Of a stretch of DNA of 64,000 nucleotides, positions 36,501-48,443 are shown piece by piece (position 1 is the stretch's first letter; the number at the start of each line of letters is the position of its first letter). The position numbers were made by a program, and so were the translations under genes. The notes beneath the pieces were generated by a model that saw only the letters and a program-made list of their open reading frames with translations, was not told where the DNA came from and made no database searches. The stretch comes from Nephromyces sp. MM_2019. Taxonomy: Eukaryota > Apicomplexa > Aconoidasida > Nephromycida. The stretch lies in the NCBI GenBank assembly GCA_015657535.1, contig JADHZB010000915.1:26288-90287 (forward strand). Direction: 5' to 3'.

Positions 36501-38153
36501 GCGATTTTCACATTTTCCCCTTTTTATTCTATTTCAAATCGTAGCGAAAGTGCGTGAAATTACGGCGGAAATTTCGTTAAAAATCTTGTAAAAATCGCAA
36601 CTTCTTTTGCTATATATTTTAAGAGTTAACTCTGAAATCTCTTCAATTCATCAGGGTTATCGTATGGTTTGCAACAAACTCGATGGAGATGTTATTTGGG
36701 CCTTTATGCCTGCTATCTTAGAGAAGCTTGCTCTCTCCGTTGGTTTTGATAAGGAAGCATGTAACGCGTTTATCATGGGGAAGCGTTTAAACCTCCTTTT
36801 CCAATCCTTCTGCTTGAATGATCAGAATGGAAATTTTACTGTTTTTGATAATCTTTTGAAGTTTTGTAAGTCGAGGTATCTAAGTGATAGGATGACTGAA
36901 AATCCTTACTACGGCAGGAACAACTTTTGTTTACTCTGCGAGATGATTGAAAATACGGAATTATTCGATTTCGGCTTATTTCCTAGGTATGAAACTGAGC
37001 TTTTTAGAGAATTTTTAACGTCAATCCTTCTTGAAGAATTTGCCTCTTTTCTTACTTGTCTGAGTAATTAAAGCGTGCTTTAAAAATGTCTCACTTAATT
37101 GGTGAGCTACGAGGTTTCCAATAAAAATTTAATTTTTTAGTAATTTCTGCAAGTTTTCATGTGGGTTGCTGAAAAAACATAAAGTTCAGTCTGTGTGTGT
37201 TAAGTTTGAAGGGGGTATACTGTTAGTCTAGGCTCCCAAGGTGTGGAAAAATAACTATAGGGTTTATTTAGGAAAATTCAGGTGAAATTAGTTTTTTTTT
37301 ATGTTTTCTACTCTTTTTCTCATATGTTGAAACGGTGAGATTTCGCATGATTCTCCTGTGTTTTTTGTTCATTTCGAGGATATTCATGAAGCCTTTTGAT
37401 TACTTTTATCCTTTTTGCAATTTCCATTCGACAAACTCGTGAAAGGATAGCGTATTTTGGAATTTGCGTATTTGCTGTCTCACCCTGCAAAATAGGTGGA
37501 AAATCATAGGGAATTAAGATATTTGTGTGCTTTTTTTTTCTTTTTAGTCAGCCGGTGCACAGAGAAGAATCTCTTTAAACTTAAAAAAAATAAAGCGTGA
37601 AATTTTTTTTTGATTCTATTGAAAATGGGGAAAATTAAGGTTTTCTGTAGCGAAAAACTAGCTAACCATTTCATGGACTCTCATTCGCATAACCACCTGC
37701 GATTAAAGTTTTGTTTCGTTGCTTTTCCTACATTTAGTGCTGGTTGGAAACACTAAAACTGTTTTTTAGCTGCCATTTACGGCTCCTCAGCTAAACTAAT
37801 CCTTTAATCCTTTTATTGGTACTTTAAATCAAACGCAGGAAGTGTTTTGGTGCCGTTTTGGTGGTGCTATAAGCGTTTGTAGGTTTTAGGGTCTAGGGTT
37901 TGTGGTTTAGGTTTTTAGTTTGTGATTAGGGTTTAGGGTTTAGGAAAAATATTCACTTTCTGAACCTTACTGCAGGGAAAAGTGAAAATTGTTTTCCACC
38001 CACGTTGCCTATATTTATCCGCTGAAAAAATGTTTGCGCTTTTTTGTTTTCAGGTGGTATGATTTGGCATTGAAGGACGACCCGAATAACGTGGAAATAT
38101 TGAACAACCCACGTATTATAGCGTTTATTGAGTGGCTACAAGATGATGAGTAG
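27512..38153 (+). CDS. Translation initiation factor eIF2B, epsilon subunit, 8 exons
   Basis: eIF2B is the GTP-exchange factor for eIF2; epsilon carries the catalytic W2/HEAT domain. Exons: 27512-27747, 30217-30334, 31012-31136, 32499-32894, 33886-34238, 35041-35486, 36655-36986, 38054-38153. All phases fit and give 701 aa, close to the usual length (about 720). Residues 1 to about 300 are the nucleotidyltransferase-like fold (CAILIVAEDF near the start; YDLIDPFFEIVSP). About 310-410 is the left-handed beta-helix of hexapeptide repeats (SKIGKNCTIGPDVRVIDS). About 420-545 is an acidic linker. Residues 559-701 are the W2 domain, ending RWYDLALKDD...AFIEWLQDDE, the family's aromatic/acidic C-terminus. 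In exon 3 the segment FILMRANTLINVDI replaces the more usual FLLVxGDxxSN, so the GD pair is lost. Exon 7 must leave at 36986; the frame runs on to a stop at 37071. Introns are 0.7-2.5 kb and hold a hairpin, telomere-like arrays and TG tracts. Confidence 0.93.
30456..30497. repeat. Perfect 19-bp inverted repeat with 4-nt loop
   Basis: The left arm 30456-30474 (AGGTGCTATTCATATATAT) is exactly complementary to 30479-30497 around the loop ACTA. It lies in eIF2B epsilon intron 2, about 75 bp before the telomere-like array, and could form a cruciform in DNA or a hairpin in the pre-mRNA. Confidence 0.95.
30571..30686. repeat. 20-bp tandem array built on a TTTAGGG telomere-like motif
   Basis: Five identical copies of GGTTTAGGGTTATCGATTAG (30571-30670) are followed by a partial copy. 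Each carries one TTTAGGG, the telomere unit known from plants and several alveolates, plus the palindrome ATCGAT. It lies inside eIF2B epsilon intron 2, so it is interstitial, not a chromosome end. Exact identity of the copies suggests recent amplification or homogenisation. Confidence 0.95.
37877..37944. repeat. Degenerate telomere-like TTTAGGG tract
   Basis: A run of related words (TTTTAGGGTCTAGGGTTTG, GATTAGGGTTTAGGGTTTAGG) lies in eIF2B epsilon intron 7, just before the last exon. It is less regular than the array in intron 2. Two independent TTTAGGG tracts in one gene point to repeated insertion or slippage of telomere-type sequence. Confidence 0.8.
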
Positions 38154-38286
38154 CGCTGTGACTATGCAATTTACATGAATGGTTTCATTTAATTTGCATG
38201 GTCTTGACGTGCGCCAATATTCTAGTTTACTAGGACGAGCTATCATAATATTCCAGCTATTATATTTTTTTGCTAGATTTCTCCTG

Positions 38287-40438
38287 ATGAACTCAATCAC
38301 TCATTTAATTGCTGAAAAAGCTATAATCTGGAGGGTGGGTTAGAGTGGCATCCTTTACAAGCAGTTATTAGATATCTAGATTCTTCAAAAAGTATACCAC
38401 AAGCTTGGATGCTAATCTTCTTCAAAAATTATACCGCAAAGGTGAAATATGCTGTAAATCCGATGTTATTGTTGAATTCAGGATAAAGGCTTAGCTTTTT
38501 GATCTAGTTTTGAGCCTGATGACCTGAAAATATCGTATTATTGAACAAGTTTTTGCTGTCTATTCTTCAGGAAATTATAAAATTGATACTGAATTGTATG
38601 TACAAAAATATATCTCGTTCGTGAAAGCTATTCCTATTGAAGCTCGTAAGTACTCTTATTCACACGGTGCTAACTCTACTTGAAACACACCACAAGCCTT
38701 GTTTGACTCAGTAATAGCTGGAGTATAGCGCAGTAGTTTGCAGCCACTCTTGTTCAATATTCTAGAAAATAGTTCTTTTAGAGAAGTTTTCCTGCTGCTA
38801 AAATTTTGAGTTTTTATATTATTTTTTCGTTCGAGGCGGGCGATAATACGTAGAGATAGACGAGTTAAGCTTTAGTGCCAGTTTGTGTACATTCGTGCAA
38901 TTTCGATGACTTGTATGATAATGTTGTTGGAGATTTTAATGAGGCACTCTGCTGCTTTTCGCAAGGCTTTTGCCTTATGGAACTATCTCTATTGCAAATG
39001 ACTTAATGCAGCTAGACAGATGCTGCTTGGCTGGCTTGAAAGTATGTCTTGCGCTTCTAGCTATTTTGTTTTGGCTGCGTTGAAGTCTTTGCATTGTAGC
39101 CATTTGAGTACCCTAGATTGAAGTGTGTTCTCTGGTGTAGCAGGAATGCATTCATGCACACACACACGCACAGGATTAAGAAAGCACACGGCAACACTCA
39201 TGGCCAAATTAGTTTTATTATACTTTATATCATTGACCAAAGGCACGAGGTGCGAAACGAAAGCTTTCTCTACTTGTTATTGAAGTTTCTACTTGCTGGA
39301 AAATGAATTGCTTTCAAACTATTTTTTGGGTACTTCTTAGTTCAAATAAGAAATAGTTTTTCTGGTTACTGTTATGGGAGCAGGGATACTTTAACGAATT
39401 AGGAGCTTTCTAGTTTGAGGGGTGATCAGCTTCTATTGATTTGATAAAGAGTAGTTTCCTTATTGTCAACTCCCTAGTGTAAATTCCTAAATCTTTAAAA
39501 AAGCAGTCACTGATTCAACCTCATGCTATTATGTAGCTGAATGGTTCAACATCGTTATTGGAGGTCTTTCTACAGAATTTAAAAAGGTATAAACTTGATA
39601 CCACGAACATGGAGCATTAATTAAGACTCGTAAAATTCCCCCATAAGTTGCTCATTTGTATGTTTCTCGCTGGAAATCAGTAACCTATCAGTCCGATGTA
39701 GCGATTAGCCACCCTCTAGCATCTGTGAATGTCTTTGCAATCAGCCTGAAGAGAATTGGTTAAATTGATGATAAAATTTAAGAGGGTAACATAGAAAGTA
39801 GTGGATAGTGAAAGTAGCGCGTGCCGTTGAACGGGAAAAGCGTCTCGCTGTAGAAGGCAACTTCTGTTTGGCTAGTAGTTTTTTGGATTTTCAGCGTTTG
39901 AGATTGTGTTAGGTTTGGTGCTGAAAAGCTGGTAATTTTGGGGATTTTCAGCGTTCTAGACGGTATCGCACCATATATTGAAAAACTAGTACTTTTTGGG
40001 ATTTTCAGTGTTGTAGGTCCTGTCACTTCTTGTGCTGAAGGGAATATCATAATTTATGATGAAAGGTACACATGGATGACTTGATGATCGAAGCATCAAT
40101 TTTACTAAAGAAGTATATAAAATCAATTCTGCTTGTATGGTTCTTCGCAAACGAGCGTATTTACGCTTCTTCCACCTTTTTAAATCAGTGCAGCAGTCGG
40201 CAGGATTTGTGAAAAAGTTTGTTATGCTATTGCCTTCTTGCCTATGCGTATCATGATACTCGCAAAGCCTTGGATTTGCAGCTTACCACGCCCCGCATCT
40301 AATGAACATACAGTTACTAGTTGCTATGTGCGAAAAGATCAAGTCTGCCCAGCACTGATAAAGTCGACGAGAAGCTTACGGTTCAGAGTGCTGGGCACAG
40401 TTTTTCGATTTGAAATCTTCCACAAAGCTGCTATTTAA
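38287..40438 (+). CDS. Probable 225-aa protein of unknown function, 7 exons
   Basis: Not recognised. Model: 38287-38334, 38372-38441, 38571-38645, 39537-39586, 39648-39679, 39913-40065, 40189-40438. All phases agree, the total is 678 nt, and acceptors such as that at 40188 have good pyrimidine tracts. The protein begins MNSITHLIAEKAIIWR, has a basic/amphipathic N-terminal third (ANLLQKLYRKGNYKIDTELY), and then two hydrophobic tandem units in exon 6, EKLVILGIFSVLDGIAPYI and EKLVLFGIFSVVGPVTSCA. The C-terminus is basic and Cys-containing. The hydrophobic units could be membrane hairpins. It begins only 133 bp after the eIF2B epsilon stop on the same strand, so the two transcripts would be tightly packed. 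Exons 4 and 5 are short and other frames are open there, so the middle of the model is weakest. There is no known domain. Confidence 0.5.
39880..40030. repeat. 57-bp tandem repeat, three copies, partly coding
   Basis: GGGATTTTCAGCGTT-like blocks recur with their CAG at 39892, 39949 and 40006, an exact 57-bp (19-codon) spacing. Copies 2 and 3 fall in exon 6 of the 38287 gene and give the 19-residue protein repeat. Copy 1 lies in the preceding intron and has a TGA in that frame. Confidence 0.85.
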
Positions 40439-41715
40439 TACCAGAAGTGCTCATTAATTCTTTACTGTACAATCAGCGGAAAAGCTGATTTTTTTACTCT
40501 AGGATAGCTTTCGCGACTGGCGTAGTGCGTGTACCGAGAGTACTTTTCACAGGATAAAATGGGAGTAAAGTTCACATGTTACTGGTATGTAATAATAGTG
40601 CTAAACCGCTTACATGCTTTTATAGTGTGTAAGTTTAGCCACACAGAACAAGGAGATATCTTTTTGCCTTGATTTGGACGACTCTTGACTCATTTACTTT
40701 CTATCTGGCTGACTCTTTCTATAGGTGTATGGTTTTAGCTCCCTCACTTTCTCTAGGTATCAACAGACGAAAAGTTATCTTTCTAATGAGCATGTTTAAT
40801 TTAGAATCAGCATGAAGTTTTCCATTCCCCAAGGATCAGGCTGATGTTATATATATGATTTAGTCATGGCTTCTATGGTACCCAACTAGCCAAAAAAAAG
40901 AAAATCCAAGGCAAATACGGCCCTAGCGTTGCTCGCCAAGATTATTCCAGTATTGAAACAGTCATTGAGAATTTTAATCCTTTATGCAATGATTTGCACA
41001 ACTTTGGCGACCAAGCAGTGTGTACCAGCAATTACCTTGCCAAAATATATTATTTTAGTACTTGTAAAGTTACTTTCTTTTAATTGAGTTCTAATCACTT
41101 TGACACTACCATTCCTCTTCTCTGAAGGATGTATTAAAGGCATTTCCCTGCCTTCTTTCAAGCTGTCTGATTGCCTGCGTGGCCCACCTATTGCTTTGAC
41201 TTCATTTTTTTTTAATCACATAGGAGTGAAGCTATATACGAAAGCTACCATTTTGTGTGTAGTTTTACTCAGCAGCACAGATGAGAGCTACCCTTTCCCG
41301 TGTGTGTCCCTCCACTCAACAACACACATCCCCAACTACTTCACGTTCCTTTCGTCGTCCATCGCACGCATGTTCCCTAATTCGCACCGAACAAAAAACC
41401 AACCTCGGCCTTTCAACCCTAAACTCACCACAACACACACACATGCCCGCAAGTCAATCATCGCCAACACGCCGTTACATCCTCATCGATTTGCATTTTA
41501 AGTGGTTGCCTCCCTAGCAGCCGTGAGATAAACCCAACTGCGCTACAGTCGCGTAACACACATAAGTCAGTTTCGGAAGTTTTCATTTCAACAACCCCTC
41601 CCCCCTCTCTTCAGTTGTTAGAATTTTTGTGACTCCACAGTCTTATGACTCCCTAAGGAAAGATTCTAGCAGTTCTTCTCCAGCTTCTTTCATATTTCTG
41701 GCAAAAGTTTTAAAT
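40439..41715. other. Intergenic region upstream of the phosphate carrier
   Basis: No exon was supported on either strand. The frame of the carrier start is open upstream to about 41629 (Ser-rich), so a longer N-terminus or an upstream exon cannot be excluded. The promoter of the carrier should be here; a C-rich stretch with CACACA words lies at 41320-41450. Confidence 0.4.
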
Positions 41716-44700
41716 ATGGCGGCAGGCATTAAGAAGAATCTCGAAACTCCTTGGGACGCTCGACTAAGCGCCCCAATTACACGCAGGCCCCACGTACATC
41801 CGCACAATACAAGTTACTACGGTAAATGTATGCTCGGAGGAGTATTGGCCTGTGGACTGACTCACGCGGCAATTGTTCCACTGGATGTACTGAAATGTCG
41901 CATGCAAGTTTCCCCTTCTCTGTATCCAAACCTGATTTCTTCCTGCAAAAAGGTTATTGCTGAAGAGGGAGTTTCTGGCCTGAAGTTGGGATGGGTACCC
42001 ACCCTTGCTGGGTATTCAGCTCAGGTATGTGCTTTTTTCAGGTGTTCTTTCTCCATATTGTGTTTGCTGCTGTTTCATCTTAGGGTCTATGATGTGTGTA
42101 GGGTAAGCTGCTCGTTTTGTGCAGTTTTGAAGGATAAAAGGGGTAGTCTACTGCTTGGAAGCTTTTGAATTATTAGAGTAATCACGTGGAGTGGTGTGGA
42201 AATTGGTAGTTTTGATGAATTTTTTTGTAGAGGGTGTTGGAGGGTGGTAGAGAGAGTACACGACCATGTGCCAGTGTGTGCCAAAGAGATACTGCCTCTG
42301 TGGAAATCTTGGTGTGTGTGTATTGGTGTGCGGATTGGTTGGTGTGTTTCTGTGTGTGTATTGGTGTGTGTGGGTGTTTGTGTATGTTGTGCGCGTGTGC
42401 GTTTGGGAATGTGTGTTTCGAAAAAAATGTAAAATTTTGATTTCTTCTTGATTGGTGCTGTAGCCCTAGGAAAGATTTTTAGCTCAATTTTTTGGAGCTA
42501 GAGGAAATTCGTTGACTTTTTGAGCCTGAATCTGTTGGCAAAGCAAATCTTTCATATTATCCCGATTTTTCTGGATTTTGAATAAACTCCTTGATGTTCA
42601 TCTGAGAATCTTATCCTTTGAAATCACGTTTATCTATCTTTTTACATTCTTAGAGTATTTTTCCTGAAACTCGCCGGATTCTGTTTCGTGGGTGAAAACC
42701 CCTTGTTAAGCTTTCTATACCATCAAACCTGCACAGGCTGAATAGATGTGAAATCACCACACTCACACACACAAACCCTACGACAATAAAACTCTCTCTA
42801 CACCACATACACAAACACTAAGTCTCTTTCTTCTCTCAAGAAATCAATAGTATTTATAATTTGCTATTTATTTTAAAACCTGATTTTCTTTGCTTTAATA
42901 GGGAATGCTAAAGTTTGGTCTTTATGAGTACTTCAAGGATTTTTACGGTAATTTGGCTGGAGAGCAGGCGATGTCGAAATATGGTGGCTTAGTGTGGCTT
43001 GGGGCTTCAGCTTCGGCTGAGTTTTTTGCAGATATCGCACTCTGCCCGTTTGAGATGGTGAAGGTAAAGGTTCAGACCTCTGCAAAGGGTGCATGGCCCA
43101 CAAGCTACTTTGCTGCCCACAGAAAAATGCTTGAGATGAAGAGCGAGACCAGATATCCTGTGAGTAGCTGTGATTTTCGGGGGTGTAGATACAGCTGTTG
43201 CGTTGGTATCTAAAGGATCCTAAAATAAAACATTATTATCTCCAGCTATATTACTTATTATAATGTTATTACTTCCTTTATAATTTTGATATTTTATATT
43301 ATTCTTACAGAAATATCCCCTATAAACCAATTTTTTTTGGAGGAAAAAATTGCAAATTTAAATGGCTCTTGATGCAGAGAGAAGGTGTATTCTATAAGTT
43401 TAGTTTAGGAATATAGAGTATTCTAGTTTATGGATTTTGATTGAAGTGAAATCGTATAGTCTCAGCTCCTGGGGGGATTCTTTGCTTGTTATCACGTGGC
43501 AGCATGTTTGAATACTTCCTAGGGAAGGTGTGCTTTTTTTTTGCGGAATTTTCATTTTTTTTCGATATAATGATGCTTTTTCAATCTATCATCTGGATGT
43601 GTGTTGTGGCATCATTTTTATGTTGCAGCAGATTTGCATCTTGATTGTGCTATGTTTTCGGCTCTTATCACTACTTTCATGGATTTTCTGGGTTTTTTCC
43701 AACTCGCGAAGTTCTTGGGGGAAATTTTCGGTTGCCTTAATGCGTTTGGCAAGAAATTATCGGTTAAAATGGAAACTAATAGTCTTTGTGGAAAGCTAAT
43801 CATTTTTGCGAGATGCTTCTGGTGTGTATGAGGAGTTTGTAGTGTTTGTAGAAAGCTGGTAGTGTGTATGAGTAGCTTTTAGTATGTATGAGAAGCTTCT
43901 AGTCTCCTTTGTTTATTAGCCTACAATAGTGAAATAGTAGTGAAATTTGGTTTTTTTTTCAACGAGAATCTTCATGATACTCTAGAGAAAGCATATTGAA
44001 CGGCTTCAAAATATTAGAAAGAAGTGTGTGTGATATGTATAAAGATACGCTGTCAGATATATCTGATAAAAGATAGAGATAGTTTTTTTTGACTGTGTGT
44101 GATATTCTTCACTACTTTGTAGCTTTTCTTCGTGATATTTGATGAACCCGGTCGATTGTATTCAACAACTTTTTTTGTTGTGTGTGCTTTTCATTTTTGC
44201 TTTATGATGAGGGATTTTCATGAAATAGATTTTAGCCTTTGGTTCTCCTTTGTAGAAATTGTATAACAACCTCATTCTCATATATGTGTGCTTTGCAATA
44301 TAGTAGGGTATCGTTCATATGTATAGTTTGTTTAATTCGTGGACATTTACGCTCTGCCTTTAGGGGAGATTTTGTGTGCAAGTGGGTGTGTGAGCATGCG
44401 AGTATGTGTGTATGGGCATGGAGGCATGTGTGTCTGTGTGTGCACTCGAGTGTGCGTGTGAGCTAGCTTACCTGATCCCCTTCCCGCTTCATATTAGCTC
44501 CCTGTAGACGTTTGCACTCGATTTCATTGTAGCTACAGATTATTTTATGATTTTCTCTATTAACGCAGTTTCCCTACTCCTGGCAAATTCTTCTTCAATC
44601 ATATGTAATAACAAACACACACACAGCAGTTACTTCAGCTATTAAATCTTTACATCTACTAGTTGTTTGGCATGCTTTTTGACTTGAATTTTGGGTATAT

Positions 44701-47072
44701 CACCTTCTGTGGTGTACCTACACTCCAGATCGGCATATTCTCCACATGAATCCTTGCAAAGATTTTGATTCCTTTAGTTTTTACAGTGAAATCACCTGTT
44801 TCTAGCTGATTATTTTTAAGTTAATTTTACTAGTTTCATCTATACCTATGAATTTTTAATTTTTCGCCTTTATTACCCGTTTATGGGGGTATTTCCTTAA
44901 GCTCATGATTTATTTAGTATCTTTTTTAAAAAAATTTGCATGCATGATGATGGCAAAAGACTGAAACCTGTCGATCCCACAGTATGAAACTTTGTTTGAT
45001 GAAAAGAGATTATCTTCACCTGATAGTTTACTACACTGCATCGCGTAATATAGCCATAAACTTTGTGTTTTTATTCCTTTTCCTATACTTTTTATCCCAT
45101 TTTAATATTTTTATTGCGCTTTTTGCTGCTATCTATATTTATGTATCTCTCTATCCCTCTTTTTGCAGTTTGGAAGTCTTTCTCCGCTTTGGAGCAGGCA
45201 AATTCCTTATACCATGGCCAAATTCTATTGTTTTGAGAGGGTCGTTCAGTTTTTCTACGACAATGTCTTCACTCAGCCGAAGGATACCTATTCTAAACCA
45301 ACACAGCTTGGTATCACTTTTTCTTCCGGTGAGATGCAGGGTCTTTCAAGATTTGATTGAGTAATATGAAGATTTGAGAGAAATATAAAGTTTTAATTGA
45401 GAATTATATATATTTGACGATGCTACATTTTCTGTGTGTACGCAAGTACTTGCTACTTTGTGAGACGAGAAATACCCGATTTTTGTATATAAATTTTTTC
45501 TGGTTGCAAGAATTTACTAGGCAAACTTCTTCTTTCTCTTTCATGACGTAGTCAGCTGCTAGAGCCGATGTGGTATGTATGAAATTTCCCATTTTTTGCG
45601 ATTTTTTCCCTAGATAAAGCAAATATGTATACTATTCGATGAATTCTAGCGGTTTCTACACATGAAAAAGAGAGTTTTTACCCATTAGCCAGAGATTTTC
45701 ATATTTAGAGTGCATTAAATTCGTTTTTTTTCCAGAAAAAAATGCAAATTTCTCCTTTTGGATGAATTTGCTACACTTTTCTTGCAGCAGCCCTTTCTTC
45801 ATCTTCTCTGCGTTATTTTCATGCTTATTTTATAGCTACAATTAACTATTATATATTTTCTTATTCTATTTAAAGATATGCATTATTCACTTTCTTTGGA
45901 TGTTTATAAAGTAATTACTCTTTGTAATGCCCTCAGTTTTACCCTTTTTTCTTTTCAGGATATATTGCTGGCGTCGTTTGTGCGATAGTTTCCCATCCCG
46001 CAGATTCCTTGGTTTCTCAATTAGGAAAAGCTGAAAACAAAGGAAAGAGGCAAGTTCAATGTTGTGTGCGAATGTGTTGGTGAGGTACTTTTCTTTTGAT
46101 TTTGCTCAAAATCAATTGTTTGTTGAAGGAATTTGCTTTTTTTTGGCTCGTCGAATTGAATTTTTCGTGTGTGTGCGTGGTAGTGGCAAATATCTTCAAC
46201 TAAGAAGCAGGTGAATGTGTGAGTTATCATCTTCTACTGTAATTTATCGCTAATCTCTGTTTTTTCAGCATTGGGACAATCATGAAGGAGGTAGGCTTGG
46301 TCAAGCTGAGTACTGGAGGTTTAGGCACCCGTATTTTGATGATTGGCTCGCTTACAGGCCTTCAATGGTGGATCTACGATACGTTGAAGGTGAAAAAGTG
46401 TTGGTATCTGCTGGTTTTATGAGCGCTTTTTTTTTGTTTAGTATTTTTAAGATATTTATTGCAAACTCTACGATTTTTTGCTTTTAATATTGTTTAGCGC
46501 TTTGAACATGTGGCAGTTCATGAAACACACACATACATTTGCACACATGCATACACATACACGCATATTAGCACACTCCCACATGTACACACCCAACACC
46601 ACTCTCATGCACACACGCCCGCATGTACACACCCGCAAAAACACTCGTACACACACCTACATGCACACACCCACGTACACACACGCACTCATACACACAC
46701 CCACACGCACAAACCTACATGCACCTACGCAGACATGCCTATTAGTAGCAACAAAATAATGTCTAGAAGTCCAGGAAATTCAAAGCGGCAATAGCGTAGA
46801 TTTAGTCAAACTGTAGTGAATTTGCCGTGTGCATTTCGTTTGAAGACGAATTGAATACGCGAAATTACTATCTTAGCGGGTATCGAGTTGCATCAGAAAT
46901 TTGGTAGCTGAAGATGAAGCTGATATTTTTTCTTTCTGCATTTTCTCGGTGGAAAATTCTAAAGGTTCTAGATTCCATTTCGTAAATATGCCATAAATAA
47001 TTTGAAACCTTTTTTCAGAGTGCCCTGGGTATGGGAACCACCGGTGGAGGCTCCACGAAGAAATCCGCTTAA
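41716..47072 (+). CDS. Mitochondrial phosphate carrier (SLC25A3/PiC type), 6 exons
   Basis: Imports inorganic phosphate across the mitochondrial inner membrane for ATP synthesis. Exons: 41716-42024, 42902-43159, 45169-45328, 45959-46049, 46269-46389, 47019-47072. Phases fit and give 330 aa, the usual size. It has the three carrier repeats with their signature prolines: PLDVLK (55-60), PFEMVK (152-157) and HPADSL (255-260). PiC-type features are SYYGKCMLGGVLACGLTHAA before the first signature, GYSAQGMLKFGLYEYFK across the exon 1/2 junction, and a C-terminal MIGSLTGLQWWIYDTLK. Intron 4 begins with GC: the exon end AAGAG is followed by GCAAGT, the classic GC-AG donor, and only this choice keeps the phase. 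The start codon is the first ATG after a Ser-rich open stretch; no cleavable presequence is obvious. Intron 1 holds strong TG and CA tracts, and intron 5 a long CA-rich tract. Confidence 0.95.
46517..46735. repeat. CA-rich cryptic microsatellite in phosphate carrier intron 5
   Basis: About 220 bp of interrupted CACACA and ACATGCACAC words. It creates long spurious His/Thr-rich open frames in two plus-strand frames, which are not genes. It lies between exons 5 and 6 of the carrier. Confidence 0.9.
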
Positions 47073-48443
47073 TTTTGCTTGACTACAAATGTTGTGTCGT
47101 ACGACAGATTCCATCCTGGAATTCTGAGCTATTCTTTGTATTTTTGCTTGCCTTTTGGATGCTTGCAGTGGTTGTGCTTGCTGTTTTATTCTTTTAAAGG
47201 CATTGCGTGATTTTTTTATGTTTATCTTGTGTGTTAATGCGCTTCTATCCCTCAATGGTGCAAGTTTCATATATGTTTTCATGCTTTTTTGTAGTGTATA
47301 TAATCGAAAATTCCCGGTATTTGGAACTGAATGGTGATCGCAGGCGTTCTCTGAACTGTTTGTGGCGTTTAAAACTCAACCTTTTTATTCTGCCATCCCC
47401 CCTGCAATTTTGCAATTGTATTATGTGTATGAGACGGTGACAAGAAAAGGATCGCAAAGAGCCAGGGCCTCTAATTTTGAATGTCTGCCATCAAGTTGTG
47501 GATTAGCTTTTCTAATGTGTGCTGATCTACACTGCTTGTGCACTCTTATATGAATATTTGATTAAGTGTCGAAAGTGTAGAGGCGCGAAACTTGCCTCAA
47601 GATGATCCCTTTATTGAGAGCTATTTAAGAAGAGGACTTTGATGTATAGAAAAATGGTTGAGCCGTCTTTGGTAGCTTTTTCACTGCCTATACCTATTTG
47701 GGTTTAGTCGTGAATTTATACGATGGACCTTTGCTTCTTTCTATGAATCTCAACTTTTTAAAAGTAAAAAGATTCGATGTTACAGCGAACCAGGAAAGTT
47801 ATGTGTTTCCGCGTACCTGGACTTGCGTGCTTACCTTCTTCAGATAAGAAAGCTGGGTGGTTCATATTGCTTTTTCCAGAGACCTGGCAGACCGCAGGGT
47901 GTGGACGTGTAACTCTTTAGTCTCGCGCTAATACGCGCTACAGAGAATTCTATGCTGTGCAGCATTCCGTAATAAGGATGTGCGTATGCGCTGAATATAG
48001 TAGTAATTACAGAAATTTCGCTGATGACCTGCGTCAGTATTTTGATACTGATAACTTTAGGTTATTGCTAATGACCTGCGTTAGCGTTTTGATACTGATA
48101 CCTCTGGGTCACAGCGTGGACTTCTCTTCTTTCTAGTGTTTTCTCGTGTGGGATAGTATATTTTACGCTCGTTAAACTTGCGGTACCAGGGCAAGGTCTT
48201 TTTCACGAACCGTCACGTAATTAGTTGATAGCTCTAACCTCTTTCAGAACTTTTTTTGCGCCGACTTGCGGCTTTGTAGGAAATGCGGTGGCACTGTAAT
48301 TCCTCGATTAGAAATATCTCATGTACTTGCTTCAAAAGGAGCTTATGCTGTGCGATTTAGCGTAGCCGTGTATATTTGCTAACTTTTTTTTGGACTCGGC
48401 CTTTCTTTGTAGTTGTCATGGGGTGGTTATGCATATAACGCCT
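47073..48443. other. Intergenic region between convergent genes, with a 47-bp duplication
   Basis: It lies between the phosphate carrier stop and the predicted end of the minus-strand gene at 48444. No exon was supported. ATGACCTGCGTCAGTATTTT at 48024 recurs with few changes at 48071, a direct repeat with 47-bp period. The 3' untranslated regions of both genes should be here. Confidence 0.4.

Noticed and set aside
37000..37071. In-frame stop TAA ending eIF2B epsilon at 37071
   Set aside because: A GTATGA donor at 36987 joins in phase to 38054 and restores the family's W2 C-terminus with its final aromatic/acidic residues.
39778..40050. Minus-strand ORF of 90 codons with a 19-residue repeat
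   Set aside because: The plus-strand frame of the same 57-bp repeat has splice signals and phase agreement, so the minus frame is a shadow.
46478..46794. His/Thr-rich plus-strand ORFs
   Set aside because: Simple-sequence CA tract inside phosphate carrier intron 5.
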